A DNA stretch of 64,000 bases from Mikania micrantha (taxonomy: Eukaryota; Streptophyta; Magnoliopsida; Asterales; Asteraceae): NCBI GenBank assembly GCA_009363875.1, contig CM018695.1, positions 44,759,935-44,823,934 on the forward strand, written 5' to 3'. Position numbers and translations under genes: made by a program. This document shows, in pieces, positions 1 to 11,689 of this stretch. Under the pieces are notes generated by a model. That model was not told the DNA's origin. It ran no database searches and worked only from the letters and a program-made list of their open reading frames with translations. Each line of letters opens with the position of its first letter. The first letter of the stretch is position 1.

Positions 1-606
1 ATTATAAAGTTGTTAAAAGAGATTTGAAAGCACCTTATGGTGAATAAACGTTTTTCATACCTCGGGTAAAAGAGCACCTTCGGGGGAACAGAGTTAGCTT
101 TGGGTAAAAAATAGCCGCCTTTGGGTAAAAGAGCACATTTGGGTGAACAGAGTTCCTTCGGGTGAAGAGAGCACCTTCTGATGAAAAGAGTTTGAAATGA
201 ATGCTTTCGGTATAATTTGATATATGTATATTGATGCATGTTTTTTATTAAATGTATGAATTGAAATAAAAAGATGTTTATTAAACTTAGAACTCACCGG
301 CCTACGCTGACAATTTTTAGCATACACATAAGGTAGAGTTGATAAAGCCTCAGCTAATGGAGGCAAGAAACAGGTGGCGTAAGTGATATTGGATGGATGT
401 CTGCAAGTTTTCAGAATACTAACATAGATGTAGATTTTGTAAAAAATAAATAAATAAATATGGTTGTATAACATATATGTAATCGGGTTTACTTATGTAT
501 AATATGTTTTATTTCCGTTGCAATTGAGTTATCTCTATTTAATCATTGTGCTTATGAGTAAATCCTTTGAAGTAACGTGTCTCGGGAGACGGATGTTAAA
601 TTTAAC
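1..606. other. Possible LTR remnant
   Basis: No gene is visible. The stretch at 290-320 (ACTCACCGGCCTACGCTGAC) resembles the block ACTCACCAACCTAGTGTTGAC found near the 3' end of the plus-strand gypsy LTRs at 55390 and 62300, so this may be the 3' end of another, strongly diverged LTR cut by the window edge. The end near 606 is a guess. Confidence 0.25.
60..190. repeat. Degenerate short tandem words
   Basis: The words GGGTAAAAGAGCACC and GGGTGAACAGAGTT alternate about seven times with substitutions and small indels. Reiterated words at this distance from an LTR end are also seen in the gypsy LTRs further right, which fits an LTR remnant. Confidence 0.6.
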
Positions 607-1620
607 ATAGAACATTAACCCCATATCAATTTTGACGATTAAACGATCGTTTAGTCGATTAGGAATTAGGGTTCTTGAATGAATTTAGGGAAAATTTGAG
701 TTTAAACATAAAATATATTGAATCAAAAATTCTTCAACGAATTGAGGGCCTGTCTAGTGGTTTGAGCGTGGTCGGGCAACCCTCTTCTAAACCGTTTTTT
801 TTATTTTATCAATTTTAATCCATTTCTATTGTTTCAAAAATCCGAAAATTTTATAAAATCTTTAGTATTGTTTTACAAACCTAGAAAAATTTTGGGAAAG
901 AAATTTATTTTATCTAATTATAAAACTAATATTTTAAGTTTATAAATAACTATTTAAATCACAAAAACATGCAAAACTCTTTTTAAAATTCTATAAAAAT
1001 CATGCAACATTTTTGGAATTTATATAAACCTATCCAAATTTTTATAATTATATTTATGCAGTAAAAGTATTTAATTTGATTTGAAAGTCTTATTAATCTG
1101 CATAAAATATTTATTAAAAATACTTAAACTTCTACAAAAAAAATTCTGTAAAATTACACAACCTTTCAAGAAATTTTTAAGCTTGATGAATTTTTTATTT
1201 TAAACTCAATATTATTAATATGATAATATTAGATATAAAACAAAATATAAACAAATTCATAATACATTTTTTTCATAATAATTTGAGAAGTATTTATTTA
1301 AATAACTTAGATGAATTTTGTAAATATAAGTTTTGTATTTAGAATAATACTTATGATATTTTATTTAAATAATTTTTAAATCAAATATTATTGTAAATAC
1401 TATAAAATAATTAAGTAAGGTATTAACTTTATAACATTTTTCTAATATTGAATAATAGTTTGATATATGAGTTTTCTATAATTTGTCACGAATATAATTA
1501 ACACTAACACACGAGTAAATATAATATGCTAATTATGGTGATGCGAGGTTATACCTTCCAAGGTCGATTCGCGTACGCAAACCATTCGAGAACGACAAGC
1601 TGTGAAACCCAAAAACATTG
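607..1620. other. AT-rich DNA without visible genes
   Basis: Strongly AT-rich and dense in stops on both strands. I see no domain, terminal repeat or RNA gene. The ORF at 1533-1778 is an open frame through the edge of the DNA transposon that follows. Confidence 0.6.
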
Positions 1621-1629
1621 TTGTATTCT

Positions 1630-2747
1630 ATGTTGTCAAAAGCGAGCGCTTTTGCGCCTAGGCGACGAAAAAAAGCCCAACGCATAACTTGCGCTTCTGG
1701 GCATATTAGGCGAGGCGATGTGCGGTTTTTTCCAAAAGCCCACATAGGCGGTGGCTTTTCTGGGAGGCGCAACCCCACCAGGCGGTGGCTTCAAGTAAAA
1801 AAAGAGGTGTTTTTTTTAATAATTATTTTTGGTTTTGATTTAATTAGATTTTACGTTTAATTAGTTTGGCAAATCAAAACGTTTTGCCGACTGCTCAGTA
1901 GAACAGTTCTATTCCACGACTCCTCAGCAGAACAGTTCTCTTCCACGACTCCTCGACATGGCCGTTTTCTTCCAATCAACAACCGCACAATGAAATTAGC
2001 TTCCAATCGAACCAGAAACTCTACAGCAGCAGTCGATCATCTTCAAATTAACTTCATCCGGTGCAAAAATCAGGTTTATAACTTCATGCGCACAGTCGAT
2101 TTTCTGGTTTTTTTCTAATTTTTGATCTAATTTTTGTTATTTGATTGTAATCGAAATTACGTTTCATTTCAAGTTCTGATTTGATTTTAATTTTTGTTAT
2201 TTGATTGTAGTCGAAATTACGTTTCATTTCAAGTTCTTATTTTAATTGAATTTTTGTTATCGCATTGAATTAGATATTATGTTTCAACTTTCAAGTTCTT
2301 ATGTTAATCGAATTTTTGTTACCTGATTGAATTAGATATTATATATGTTTCAACTTTCAAGTTCTTATTTTAATAGAATTTTTGTTATCTGATTGAATTA
2401 TATATTATGTTTCTACTATCAAGTTCTTATTTTAACAGAATTTTTGTTATTATAAACTGTTTGGTTTTATGTCTTTCGTTTTACTTGCTTTGAAATTTTT
2501 GGCATTGATTTTGAATGTTTGGTTTTCAATTTTGAACATCATGAAATTGGTTTTTATCATTTGATATTTAGTAATATGAATTAGAATTTTAGAAAAAAGT
2601 TGTAAAGTATAAGTGTGTAATTATATTTTATTTCTATTATATTTGCGCTTTTTTTTTCTCAAGCTGGCGTTTTTTTTGCCCCAATCGCCTAGGCCCCAGG
2701 CGAGACCATAACTCCTTAAGTGCGCCTAACGCCTTTGACAACTATGG
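1630..2747. mobile_element. Nonautonomous TIR DNA transposon (~1.1 kb)
   Basis: The ends are inverted copies of a GTTGTCAAA(A/G)GCG sequence followed by GCGCCTAGGCG-like words: the left end begins ATGTTGTCAAAAGCG and the right end, read in reverse, CCATAGTTGTCAAAGGCG. Both sides are flanked by TTGTATTCT (1621-1629 and 2748-2756), a 9-bp duplication. A 9-bp TSD suggests a Mutator-like origin; an 8-bp reading would suggest hAT. There is no transposase frame, so it depended on a partner. The exact tips are uncertain by 2-3 bases. Confidence 0.7.
2120..2455. repeat. ~60-bp tandem repeat inside the TIR element
   Basis: Five diverged units of 60-67 bp, each with TTTTTGTTAT, a GAATTAGATATTA-like middle and GTTTCAA/ATTTCAAGTTCTTATTTTAAT. 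The first two units keep an exact 60-bp period. No coding potential. Confidence 0.75.
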
Positions 2748-2756
2748 TTGTATTCT

Positions 2757-3141
2757 TTTAACATCATGAGCTTTCCTTAGGATTTGAGTCATCCGTACAA
2801 CCTTGATTTCTTTGCGATATAGCCAATTAAGACCAGTTTTCCCGCACACAACCTATCGCAATCAGCTCGGAATAAAGCAAAATAGTTATAGACACCTCGC
2901 AATTCCTTTGTGGAAACGATAAATTATGTGTTATAAAGTTACTGTTCAAATGTTGTTACGATCCGATGGTTGGATCTCCGGGAATCTACAATCCTTTGGA
3001 ACTGCATCATCCCACTCGGAAATCCGACAGTCACGTTCTAGGCAATAGAAAGCATACCTCCAAGTATTATATAGTAATTACCAACGGTGAAGGATAGTAT
3101 AAATGAGTTCTAAGAAACATATTCAAAACTCGGCTCAATCT
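2757..3141. other. No identified feature
   Basis: Between the TIR element and LTR-W. Contains GATCCGATGGTTGGATC near 2960, which echoes CAACGGTTAGATCGATGG words at 6757 and 6942 on the other side of LTR-W. I cannot name a gene or element. Confidence 0.4.
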
Positions 3142-3999
3142 GTAAACCCTGAGCCGGCCGGCTCGATCGACTTTCCCTTCGGGCGGAAAGGTCCCGAATC
3201 GCGATATCAGGTGATAATCAGAATGATCAGATTGTTTACATTGCACATGATATAAATTGAGAAAGCACTAAAGGAAATAGAATTACAAAGTTAAATTATA
3301 TCAGTATCGTTCATAATTTAACAATGTATATCTACTATCAACATCATTAATTTTTATATCTTGTATCTGTACAAGATATACAAAATAATATAAATAATGA
3401 TGTTCAAAATTTATACACGTCCAAAAATACTAGGTCCTCTATCTGGGCATCCTAGTCAAAAGCACAAACTTCTTAGTTAGATTTGTTCGTCACCTAAGAA
3501 GTCATGCAAGAAAACATAACTCAACACATGGTTGGTGAGTTAATATAATTTTGTTGCTTAGAATGAATTTGAACAAATCTGACCAGATGACAACCTTAGC
3601 CTCACCAACAACCACCTATGCTATCGAGTCAAGTATGCTAATATAAGGGCATATGTAGGGTCAAGCTTACCGCCAGCCCACCACATACCAAACCACATAA
3701 CATATTGTTGTCAATGATAATTAAGCGTTTCACCCTCAGCCATTATCATACTTGTTGCATTAGTTTCGTCACCATGCTTGTTCCGTTAGATTCGTCAAAA
3801 CACACAACAATGCCATAGCAAATATGGGAAAATGTGGAACTTATAAATTTGAAATGCTTAAATAAATAAACATTTAAATTAAAAACTAAGTCCAAATGAT
3901 TGGGCCTTGGTCAAACTCGAGTAGACTAGTATGTCAATCATAGGTTCTTAGAGGTTAGGGGATTCTGTAAATATCATCAAACATATGACCTACAAATCA

Positions 4000-4390
4000 A
4001 ACGGTCTAGCTAGGACTTTTTGAAATGTAGGGTTTTTTGTTTCATCTAGTTTCGTCCCTTGTTTCGTATAGTTTCTTTGGCATATGCTATCTTTGATATT
4101 TCTCAGATTTTCCCCTGAAAATGATTTATTGATTCGTCTAGTTTCTTTGCAAGATGTACTTGAGTCGTTGATCATTGAATACTAGATTCGTTGAACAAAT
4201 GTACTCTTGATTCGTTGAGCTTAGAACACTCGGTTCGTTGAACATCGAATATTAGTTTCGTAAAAAAATTTTCGTTTGATTCGTTGAACTCACACTTGTT
4301 TCGTCAAAATAGTTTCGTTTGATTCGTTGAACACGCACACTTGTTTTGTCACAATAGTTTCGTTAGACTTGTTGAAATGTTTAGTTTGAC
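4000..4390. repeat. TTCGTT-word tract in LTR-W
   Basis: GTTTCGT and GATTCGTTGAAC recur about every 20-35 bp at least ten times. It occupies the part of the predicted leader intron where other LTRs of this family carry different words. Confidence 0.65.
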
Positions 4391-5504
4391 CCAAATATCC
4401 ACTTATGTTATAAGTAGATAAGCTTAGTAAAACCTGCATAAAAATTTACCTAGACCTGATCTAGGATATCATTTATATATACAAAACATATAGAATTTAA
4501 AAGCATTTAAGTAAAATATAATCCAAAGAAAATAATTTACGCATGCTTCTTAGCCCCGCGTTTATAAAACAAAATGTTTAGAAAGGGGGCAATGGACTTA
4601 CGTGTGTTGCTATGCAAGTGAATCACGAAAGATATGCGCGCTCGTTAATTGTAGCCAATGTATCTTCAGCACCTGAGTTGATTTATTATGATTCGAATAC
4701 GATAAGTATTTAGGTTTGGCGTATATAGGGTTTTGGTCTCGGTGTGCAACTAAGTGTCCTACATACTTTCTAATGTCTTGCTAGGATTTTCCTAAGTTAT
4801 TCTAATTTGTCACACCCTTACCCTTAACTGATAAAGAATTAACCTTGTTTACCTAAGGTTTACAAAATAAAAGACATAATCTTTTAATAAATCATCATCT
4901 ATAAATTCTTATTTAAATTATAACATTTTACGTTTAGAAAATCATCTATGTTACTTAAAATACAAAATATGTTTATATGTTATAAATCGTTGTATTTTGG
5001 TAAAATATAAGTTATTTTTATGAAACATACAAGTTAAACATGTTAGGACTTAAGTTAACCCAAGTAGGTTAAGGACTAAGTCCCTTAATAGTTCTTTATT
5101 ACCATTCTTGAATCCTATTCCTTATTGAGTTGATTATCTACTAAGTTATTCGTTTGAACAATTCAATTGACACCAATCTTAAATATTGAATGAAAACTCC
5201 AAGTATTGGTTGTTGACATCTCAATGTCAATATTCCAATACTTAGTTACAATTCTTTAACATGTTTTAACCCATGATTTATGATTAAAACATTTGTTTTA
5301 AGGGTTACCTAATTGTTTACTGATAATGTTTAGGTAGTATGGATTAAAGTAGCATACCCAAGTACACCCTAAATCTAATCACATCTTATGCCATTTTGGG
5401 GATTAATAAAATCTTAAGCCTTAGAATAAATGATAAAGTGTCATTTTCGATGGTTGTGTGGCCCACCCTCATAACATTCTCAACTCAAAGAATTTAAAAG
5501 TGGT

Positions 5505-5745
5505 TCTCGTCCGTTCATGCAGGTTCTCGGTCAAACCCATTTAAGGAAAATGGGTTTTCGGCCAACTCATCAATATAAATGGGTTCTCGGCCAGCCCCTC
5601 CAAATAGTTGGAGTTCTCGGCCACCTATCCATCTAAGAAGGTGTTCTCGGTCAACCTTCAAGGTGTTCTCGGTCAAACAAAGGGTTTTCGGCCCTTCATC
5701 GTCGACCTCTGTTTTCGGACTCCATATTTGCATGTTTTTGAACAA
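5505..5745. repeat. GTTCTCGGYCA-word tract in LTR-W
   Basis: GTTCTCGG or GTTTTCGG followed by CCA or TCA recurs about nine times at 20-40 bp spacing. In the LTR orientation it lies downstream of the TATA box and just after the conserved donor-like site. The open frames on both strands here result from the repeat. Confidence 0.75.
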
Positions 5746-6117
5746 ATTATCCCCTATCTTAAATCATTTTAAGCTCAAATAATTCATAAAAACCCATTTT
5801 CAAATGAATCTATCAAAGTTTGATAAGATAAAATAAGGTTCTAAGTTCATTCATTCGGGTTGTGTAAAAACCCTGAAAATCCTAAAGTTTGAGCTCACAT
5901 TACCTTCAAATCAGTGGGTTCCAAGCTCGATCTATTGTACTTTCACGTTCTCCTCGTCAAGGGCTTCGATTTGGTATCAAGTTTGCTCAATTTGAGCAAG
6001 AAATGAAGAATTTATGAAGGTTTTTGTGGTGATATTTTAGAGAGAGTAGAAATATGGAAATTTAGAGAGAGAAAGAGTTGGTGGAGAAATAAATGAAGGA
6101 TTTAATGCTTGTAAGGG

Positions 6118-6125
6118 TTTTTATA
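6118..6125 (-). promoter_or_regulatory. TATA box of LTR-W
   Basis: TATAAAAA on the minus strand, in the same place relative to neighbouring blocks as TATA boxes in LTR-X, Z, V, E1 and E2. Confidence 0.5.
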
Positions 6126-6715
6126 CCCCGTATTGGTTCGTGTTCGTTTTGATTGTTCGGTTCTTGCGTAGAGTCGTCGGTTTTCGGTTTTCTCGTAATG
6201 AAATGATACGATTTTAAAATAGAATTTTCTAATTTAAATTAGGTTTTAATTCCTAATAAATTAACTAATTATCTTTTTGTTTATTATTTAAAATTTTAAA
6301 ATTGTTTAATCAAATCATACGGTTTTCGCGCGTATTCGTTCGGAACGTCACCCGTACGAACACGATGACAACTATACTTTTCGATTTGATTTTCTAATTA
6401 TTAGACATCATTCAGAAAGTTAAACTTACAAATATATTCGTACGAATCGTCACCCACACGAATACTCCGTCAGCTTAATATTCACGTAACGACATCCGTT
6501 ATTGTTTTGTTTTGTACAACCTCACATAAGTTTATAAATAATAAATTCCTAACTATCATACCCAACTTAGATTCGTATTGTCAGACATAATTCTGACTGT
6601 TAAACCATGGATTTTAAATTATGTTCCTGAAATAGATGCGTAATAGATTCGTTTTGAGCATCAAATGATAATAGTACACCTGTAATATACATAGTTCGTA
6701 CCTGATCTACTGTAC

Positions 6716-7559
6716 ACGTTACTGTTCCGACTATGATTCGGACACTGATGTTACAAAATCCAACGGTTAGATCGATGGGTATCATTCATTCTTTCTGGAT
6801 GCGTTTTCAAAACCTAGTTCCAATCAACTTACTTTGAGATGCAAAAGCATATATCTATAAGCCTCTGATTGCAATTTACTCCGGTCACCTTCAATATATG
6901 TGAGTTTAGAAAAATGTATCCAACAATGATGTAATTCCAACGGTTAGATCGACGGAGATTCGTTCTTTGAGACTAGGTCATATAAAACGGGAATTTCACC
7001 CTTGTTTCTTTCTCTCTTCTTCTTGGCTGAAGTTTCATGAAATGTGTAAGGTTTTTAGGGTTTAATCACTCTTATTCTTGCTTTCCAAGTTATGCATCTT
7101 AACCCCTTCATCTTTTATCATTTGTTTGTCTTTTACACTTAATAAATTAAGTTTTTTTTCATTTGTCATAGAAAAATCCTTATATCATTTATAAGGTATT
7201 ATAGAAATAGTTTGTAAGTGTTTGTAGTTTAAGACATTTTAAAAACCTTATACGTTTAATAATTCATACAAATCCAAAATTATGTTACCTAAGTTGAATG
7301 TTGTTATTATTCATAAAAATTATTTATTTATTCTTTCTAAAACATATTGATGTACTTATGTATATACATATACCTACACACACTCAATATTAAAATATTG
7401 TATTTAAAAATTAATTTGATTTATTGAAACTTTATAAACTTTGTTCTGTATGATTTTAAAGATATCCCACAAACTTTTGATTATTTGAATTTATCAAAAT
7501 TACAAGTTTAAAATATTATTAAAAAAAACGTAAAGGTTACAATAGTAGTTCATACTACT
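6716..7559. other. Unassigned noncoding DNA
   Basis: CAACGGTTAGATCGAYGG occurs twice (6757, 6942) and a TATA-like CATATAAAAC lies at 6970, followed by pyrimidine-rich sequence. This could be the promoter of an old LTR, but there is no second copy to prove it. The rest is AT-rich and shows no coding sequence. Confidence 0.35.
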
Positions 7560-8033
7560 TAGTAAAGTGACGTTCCTTGTATTGCTACGACAAGAGCATT
7601 TTTGAGGCATGGAACATTGAAAAAGTCTTTTCGAGCATGTCTTCATCAGTTATAGGTACTCCACATAATTTTAATTCAGATATGATTCGAAAAAGAGCAG
7701 AGTTATACTCACTAACTGATTTGCAGTAGCCATTTGTATCAAGCCTATGGAAGTAAAAAAAACTTCTTGTTGGTCAAATCAGTATTAAATTTTTTACCAT
7801 AATTCGAGAGAGTTCTCAACACTGATATATTCTCTCTTCAAATCTTCAAGAAGATGGTGACATAAAAAAATCATAGCTTGTGCTTTTTCATAAAGAGAAG
7901 TTTGATTCTCATCATTAATTGTCTCACCAAGGCTCTTTGCAGTAAGATGAAGTTTAGAAACAAGAGTCCATGAGATGTAGTTGTTACCCGAAATATCAAG
8001 TGCAGCGAATTCTAGTTTTGATAATTTTGACAT
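7560..8033 (-). pseudogene. Ty1/copia gag fragment
   Basis: The minus strand encodes the start of a copia-type Gag (UBN2-like capsid family). The first 79 codons are open from the ATG at 8033 and contain LEFAALDISGNNYISWT and the AMIFLCHHL stretch typical of this group. After the stop near 7794, matching sequence continues in other frames down to about 7560 (YCKSVSEYNSALF and DEDMLEKTFSMFHAS are readable), so small indels have broken the frame. No zinc knuckle or pol follows. A hAT MITE lies 25 bp upstream of the ATG. It is a decayed remnant of a copia lineage different from the large copia element at 10.9-38 kb. Confidence 0.75.
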
Positions 8034-8058
8034 TGTATCTACAAAGTATAATTTTACG

Positions 8059-8703
8059 TAGGGATGTAAATAAAGTGAATGAGCACGAACGAGCCCTTAT
8101 TCGTGTTCATCTGTTTAACTCTTAACTTGTTCACGACCGGTTCGCGAACATGAACAAACGGAAATTCTTGTTCATGTTCAAACATTGAGGAATTAAACTT
8201 GTTAATGAACGGTTCACAATCACAAACAAACACATACCAAGATTATCAATTTCATACATTAGAGATGATCACTTATATAAACTAGATTTGTAATTTAAAT
8301 GTTATAGTATTAAACTAAAAATCATTAGTAATAATCATAATTGAAATTAACCTAAACTAATGTCTCAAAGATCTTAATCTCAAATTACTATGTTTTTGGC
8401 AAAGTAAAAATACCAAATAACTAGATTTGTAATTTGAATGTAATAGTATTAAACTAAAAATTATAATTTATGAATATAAAAAAAATTAATGAATTATATA
8501 AAAAATGAACATAAATGAACATAAACGAGTACATACCGAATGCTCAGTAACACAAATGAATGAATACGTCCTCTGCTCATGTTTGTTCATTTAACTAACG
8601 AGTGAAATTTATTGTTCATGTTTGTTCATTTATTAAACAAACGAACTTTCTGTCGAACTATTCTCTAACTGTTTGTTGAACGTTTGGTTTGTTTACAATC
8701 CTA
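8059..8703. mobile_element. hAT-type MITE, 645 bp
   Basis: The terminal inverted repeats are TAGGGATGTAAATAAA at the left and, in reverse, TAGGATTGTAAACAAACC at the right. The flanks ATTTTACG (8051-8058) and ATTTTATG (8704-8711) form an 8-bp TSD with one mismatch, the hAT hallmark. The inside is rich in GTTCATGTTTGTTCATTTA words arranged as long subterminal inverted repeats. There is no transposase frame. Confidence 0.85.
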
Positions 8704-8711
8704 ATTTTATG

Positions 8712-9051
8712 TGTTAAATAGAAAATTTTGTAAGTCAATTGTTGGTAATTAATGAAATTAAGAATTTACGTATAGTTATGTTCTTAATATTTATTAGTAT
8801 AATTATGTTTGTGTAAATCATATAGTCTATTATGTTGTTTCAATGGTGTCATGTATTTATGTTTATATTAATAATAAATCTATCTAAATGTGCAAATAAA
8901 TGAATGCAAAGGATTATAATGTAAGTAAAATTTAGTTCTTTCGATGCTGGAGATTTCCTTCAAGATTTTTAGTTGAGGGTAACAAAGTAAATGAACAAGC
9001 AAACTTACTTAGTATATTTCCACTCTTCAGTAGGATATGGAGGAAACGATG
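8712..9051. other. AT-rich DNA, nothing identified
   Basis: No frame, repeat pair or motif that I can support. Confidence 0.5.
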
Positions 9052-9768
9052 TGTCACACCCAGAGCTGGCGGGCTGGATCGATTTTCCCGTCGGGCGGAA
9101 GGTTCTCGTGGCGTGACATCGTGTGATAATCGAAATGATCAGATTGTTACAGTACACATGATATATAATGAGAAATGCTAAATGACATTGATATAGAATT
9201 ACAAAGTTAAATTACATAAGTCATGTTCATAATTTAACAATGTAAATCTACCCAAAAAGAATCATAAAGCAGCTCTCTTGTATCTGCATAAGATTTACAA
9301 AAGATGATTCACATATATGTTATCAAATAATATGCACACAAAAGTAGCTAGGTCCACTAGCTAATGCATCTTGAATCCTTGTGACTAAACCTGTTATTCA
9401 CCTCAGAAAACATGCAATTTAAAACAATTCAATACTAGGTTGGTGAGTTCATAAGTTTATTAATTGAAAACCACTGAATTTGTATTTTCTCAAGTTACAT
9501 TTGTCATAGACAAGTCTTATTGTAATCTCAATTTCTTATCTCACATCAATGTCCTCTCCATAGTTCCATATACAGATAGTATGTCATCCAATCAAGCATG
9601 CTTATATATAGGGCATACGTATCACGAATGAAGCCACCAGCCCACCACACACTTTACTGAATTCAATACCACCTGTATTGCAACTATGGATACCCATTTC
9701 AATCTACATTTGATATTCTCATTGTTATCCAAACCTGATATTCCCATGGGTTATGTTCTCATCCCACA

Positions 9769-9951
9769 AAGATATATATATATATATACATATATATATA
9801 CATACATATACATAGATATACATACATATACATACATATATATATATATACATATGTATGTATATATATATGTATATATATATGTATATATATATGTATA
9901 TGTATGTATATGTATGTATATATATATGTATGTATATATATATATATAGAA
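9769..9951. repeat. (TA)n / (CATA)n microsatellite
   Basis: About 180 bp of TATATA, CATACATA and TGTATGTA runs inside LTR-X. The frames through it on both strands (Y, I, H rich) are products of the repeat. Confidence 0.95.
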
Positions 9952-10619
9952 TAAAAGGATTTGAAGGATATGTATTGCCATGGCATAAGTTATGGTAAAC
10001 ACTTATTGTCTTAAAGATATAGATTTTTTATAAATCTTAACCTTTTTATTTGTTTTCTCATATGTAGAGTTTACTGATACTCACTTCTAAACTAGAAGTG
10101 ACAGTCAACTCATTTATTGTATTCACACACTTGAATGAATAGAGCATAAATGGGATCACATTGGGGTCATCACACAATCAGACCACAATGTCTCCAATTT
10201 ATCCCTATCCATTTGTAATCACTTGTAATCCCAATGCCTTCACAACGAATTTGTCACCAGCATTTTGACATGCGTGAGGTTAGTCACTCAGTTTTCTATT
10301 CTACAGAATTGAAGGGTACAATTACTAACAGTGTCTGTTGATTAATATCACCCATGTGGCCGTTTACCAAACCTGACTGATGCAGCCTTGTTAACGGTCA
10401 TACGATACCGGCCAAATGTCAAAAACATACGCATAACGTACCGACATCACTCACCGAAGGTTTCTCAAACCTATGGTACCACTACGTTACCGTCGGCCTA
10501 GCTTCTGCTACTTAATGGTAAATGATATATAAAGGGACTTACGACTTGAAAAGAATAATGGACACATGAATACAATGTTATAATGGAATCAGGCTTTCTA
10601 GTAATCAATTTAATGTTAT

Positions 10620-10735
10620 GATCTCATTGTAACTGTCTCAATGTCATCTCATCTCAATGTTATGATCTCAATGTAATTGTCTCAATGTTATGATCTCAAT
10701 GTAATTGTCTCAATGTTATGATCCCAATGTCTTTA
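10620..10735. repeat. Tandem ATCTCAATGTAATTGTCTCA words
   Basis: ATGATCTCAATGTAATTGTCTCAATGTT-type units recur four to five times. The second copy of this segment at 37400-37490 has fewer units, so the array has changed length since the two copies separated. Confidence 0.75.
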
Positions 10736-10889
10736 ACACGGTGTTATAAGAACTTGTCTTATCACACAATGTTTTCAAAATTGTTTGATGATATCATGAA
10801 GTTATGTTATTTTTGATGCATATAGTGTCCCTAGTTCAATGTAATAGTCTATTTTGATTGTACCATGTTGACATTATTAATGAAAACAA

Positions 10890-11335
10890 GTATTTCCTAT
10901 TGTTTGGTTGTGTTTATATATGTTTATCAGGTTTGACTTTGACTTTATATATCTAACAGGACCATTCGTACGAATGAACCTAAAAGTGAGTTCATTCGTA
11001 CGAATGAATATATAGCGAATGTCTAGCCAAACAAATGAATCAGGAATCTGATTCATTCGTGTGGATGGCTCATTCGTGGCTCGTCGTTCGTGTGAATGAG
11101 TCATTAGCATGACTCATTCACCCGACATGTTGATGCCTATAAATACCTGAAAAACAGAATGTTTTAATATCTCTGCTCATTCTCCTGTCACATCCCTAGG
11201 TTTCAGCGCCTCCCTCGCAATCCAACTTTGATTCCAGACCCGTGGTGTTCGATTTTGATCAAAACGTTGATTCCTATCCGTCGGATTACCACATGGTGAA
11301 TAGATTTCGATTGGAAAACCCCAAATAGGATTCCT
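10890..11335 (+). mobile_element. Copia-linked LTR-like repeat, copy 1
   Basis: This stretch recurs at about 37670-38109 in the same orientation and, in part, inverted at 40590-40908. It holds two or three ATTCGTACGAAT palindromes (from 10965), a TATA box (11138) and a leader ending in GATTTCGATTGGAAAACCCC. The copia gag begins directly after it, so I take it as the 5' LTR or LTR plus leader. I could not fix the left edge, and no primer-binding site is visible between it and gag. Confidence 0.55.
11138..11145 (+). promoter_or_regulatory. TATA box of copia LTR copy 1
   Basis: TATAAATA followed by CCTGAAAAACAGAATG; the same box and context are at 37911 and, inverted, at 40834. Confidence 0.6.
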
Positions 11336-11689
11336 CACCATTGGAAGTATAGGTTTGAGATCCATATTAATGGAGTTGACACTAATCTATGGATGATGAT
11401 TGAAAGAGGGTATGTTAGACCTCTCAATGAAGATGGAACTCATATACTTGTCACTAGGATGACTGAACCTCAATGAAAATCTTATGATTTTGAGAAAAAG
11501 GCATATGCTATATTGTCTCAATCTATAGTCACTGATATATTTCATCAGTTTAGACAGTTTACATCTTCAAAATTACTTTGGGATGCATTGCAACAGAGAT
11601 ATGAAGGAAATGATGCACTAAAGAACATAAAGTCTAAGGGTTTGAGAAAAAAGTACAATAGTTTTATGTATGTGGGAAATGAGTCCTTG
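11336..11689 (+). pseudogene. Copia gag, N-terminal part (split by element A)
   Basis: Codons for HHWKYRFEIHINGVDTNLW, then GYVRPLNEDG and DIFHQFRQFTSSKLLWDALQ are readable: the start of a copia Gag (capsid-type UBN2 family) that packages element RNA in virus-like particles. One in-frame TGA lies near 11478. The frame runs exactly to the insertion point of element A at 11689 and resumes at 27122 (LDELIARLYHLLSEL), with CCTTG duplicated on both sides. No initiator ATG is visible next to the LTR, so the N-terminus may be deleted. Confidence 0.8.

Larger units (their letters stand above)
3142..6715 (-). mobile_element. Decayed Ty3/gypsy LTR (LTR-W), minus orientation
   Basis: The left end (GAGCCGGCCGGCTCGATCGACTT, then the CGGGCGG block) matches the inverted 3' end of LTR-Z (45674) and of the E1 and E2 LTRs. 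Collinear landmarks follow: acceptor-like CACCTAAGAAGTCATGC (3491), GGCATATGTAGGG (3648), CTTAGCCCCGCG (4550), donor-like ACTTACGTG (4597), a donor-like GAAG|GTAATG on the minus strand near 5911, and a minus-strand TATA at 6118. The paired TGACG/GATTCG motifs lie at 6330-6370 and 6436-6470. The outer end near 6715 is approximate and no TSD was found. No internal region is attached, so it may be a solo LTR. It is the most diverged copy here and so probably the oldest. Confidence 0.65.
9052..10880 (-). mobile_element. Ty3/gypsy LTR-X, first part (minus orientation)
   Basis: Starts TGTCACACCCAGAGCTGGCGGG and runs through the same blocks as LTR-Z (45674-47436): the CGGGCGGAAGGTTCTCG block, AAAACATGCA with an acceptor-like CACCTCAG (9400), GGTTGGTGAGTT, GGGCATACGTA, the CAAACCTGACTGATG and CAAACCTATGGTACCACTA blocks and CTTGTCTTATCACAC. 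The similarity fades around 10880 where copia-linked sequence takes over; the LTR resumes at 38110. The break is therefore attributed to the copia element, although no TSD could be located. The base before the LTR ends CGATG (9047-9051), a candidate TSD not found at the other end. Confidence 0.75.

Noticed and set aside
9686..10002. Overlapping Tyr/Ile/His-rich ORFs on both strands
   Set aside because: They run through the TATA/CATA microsatellite and have no other content.
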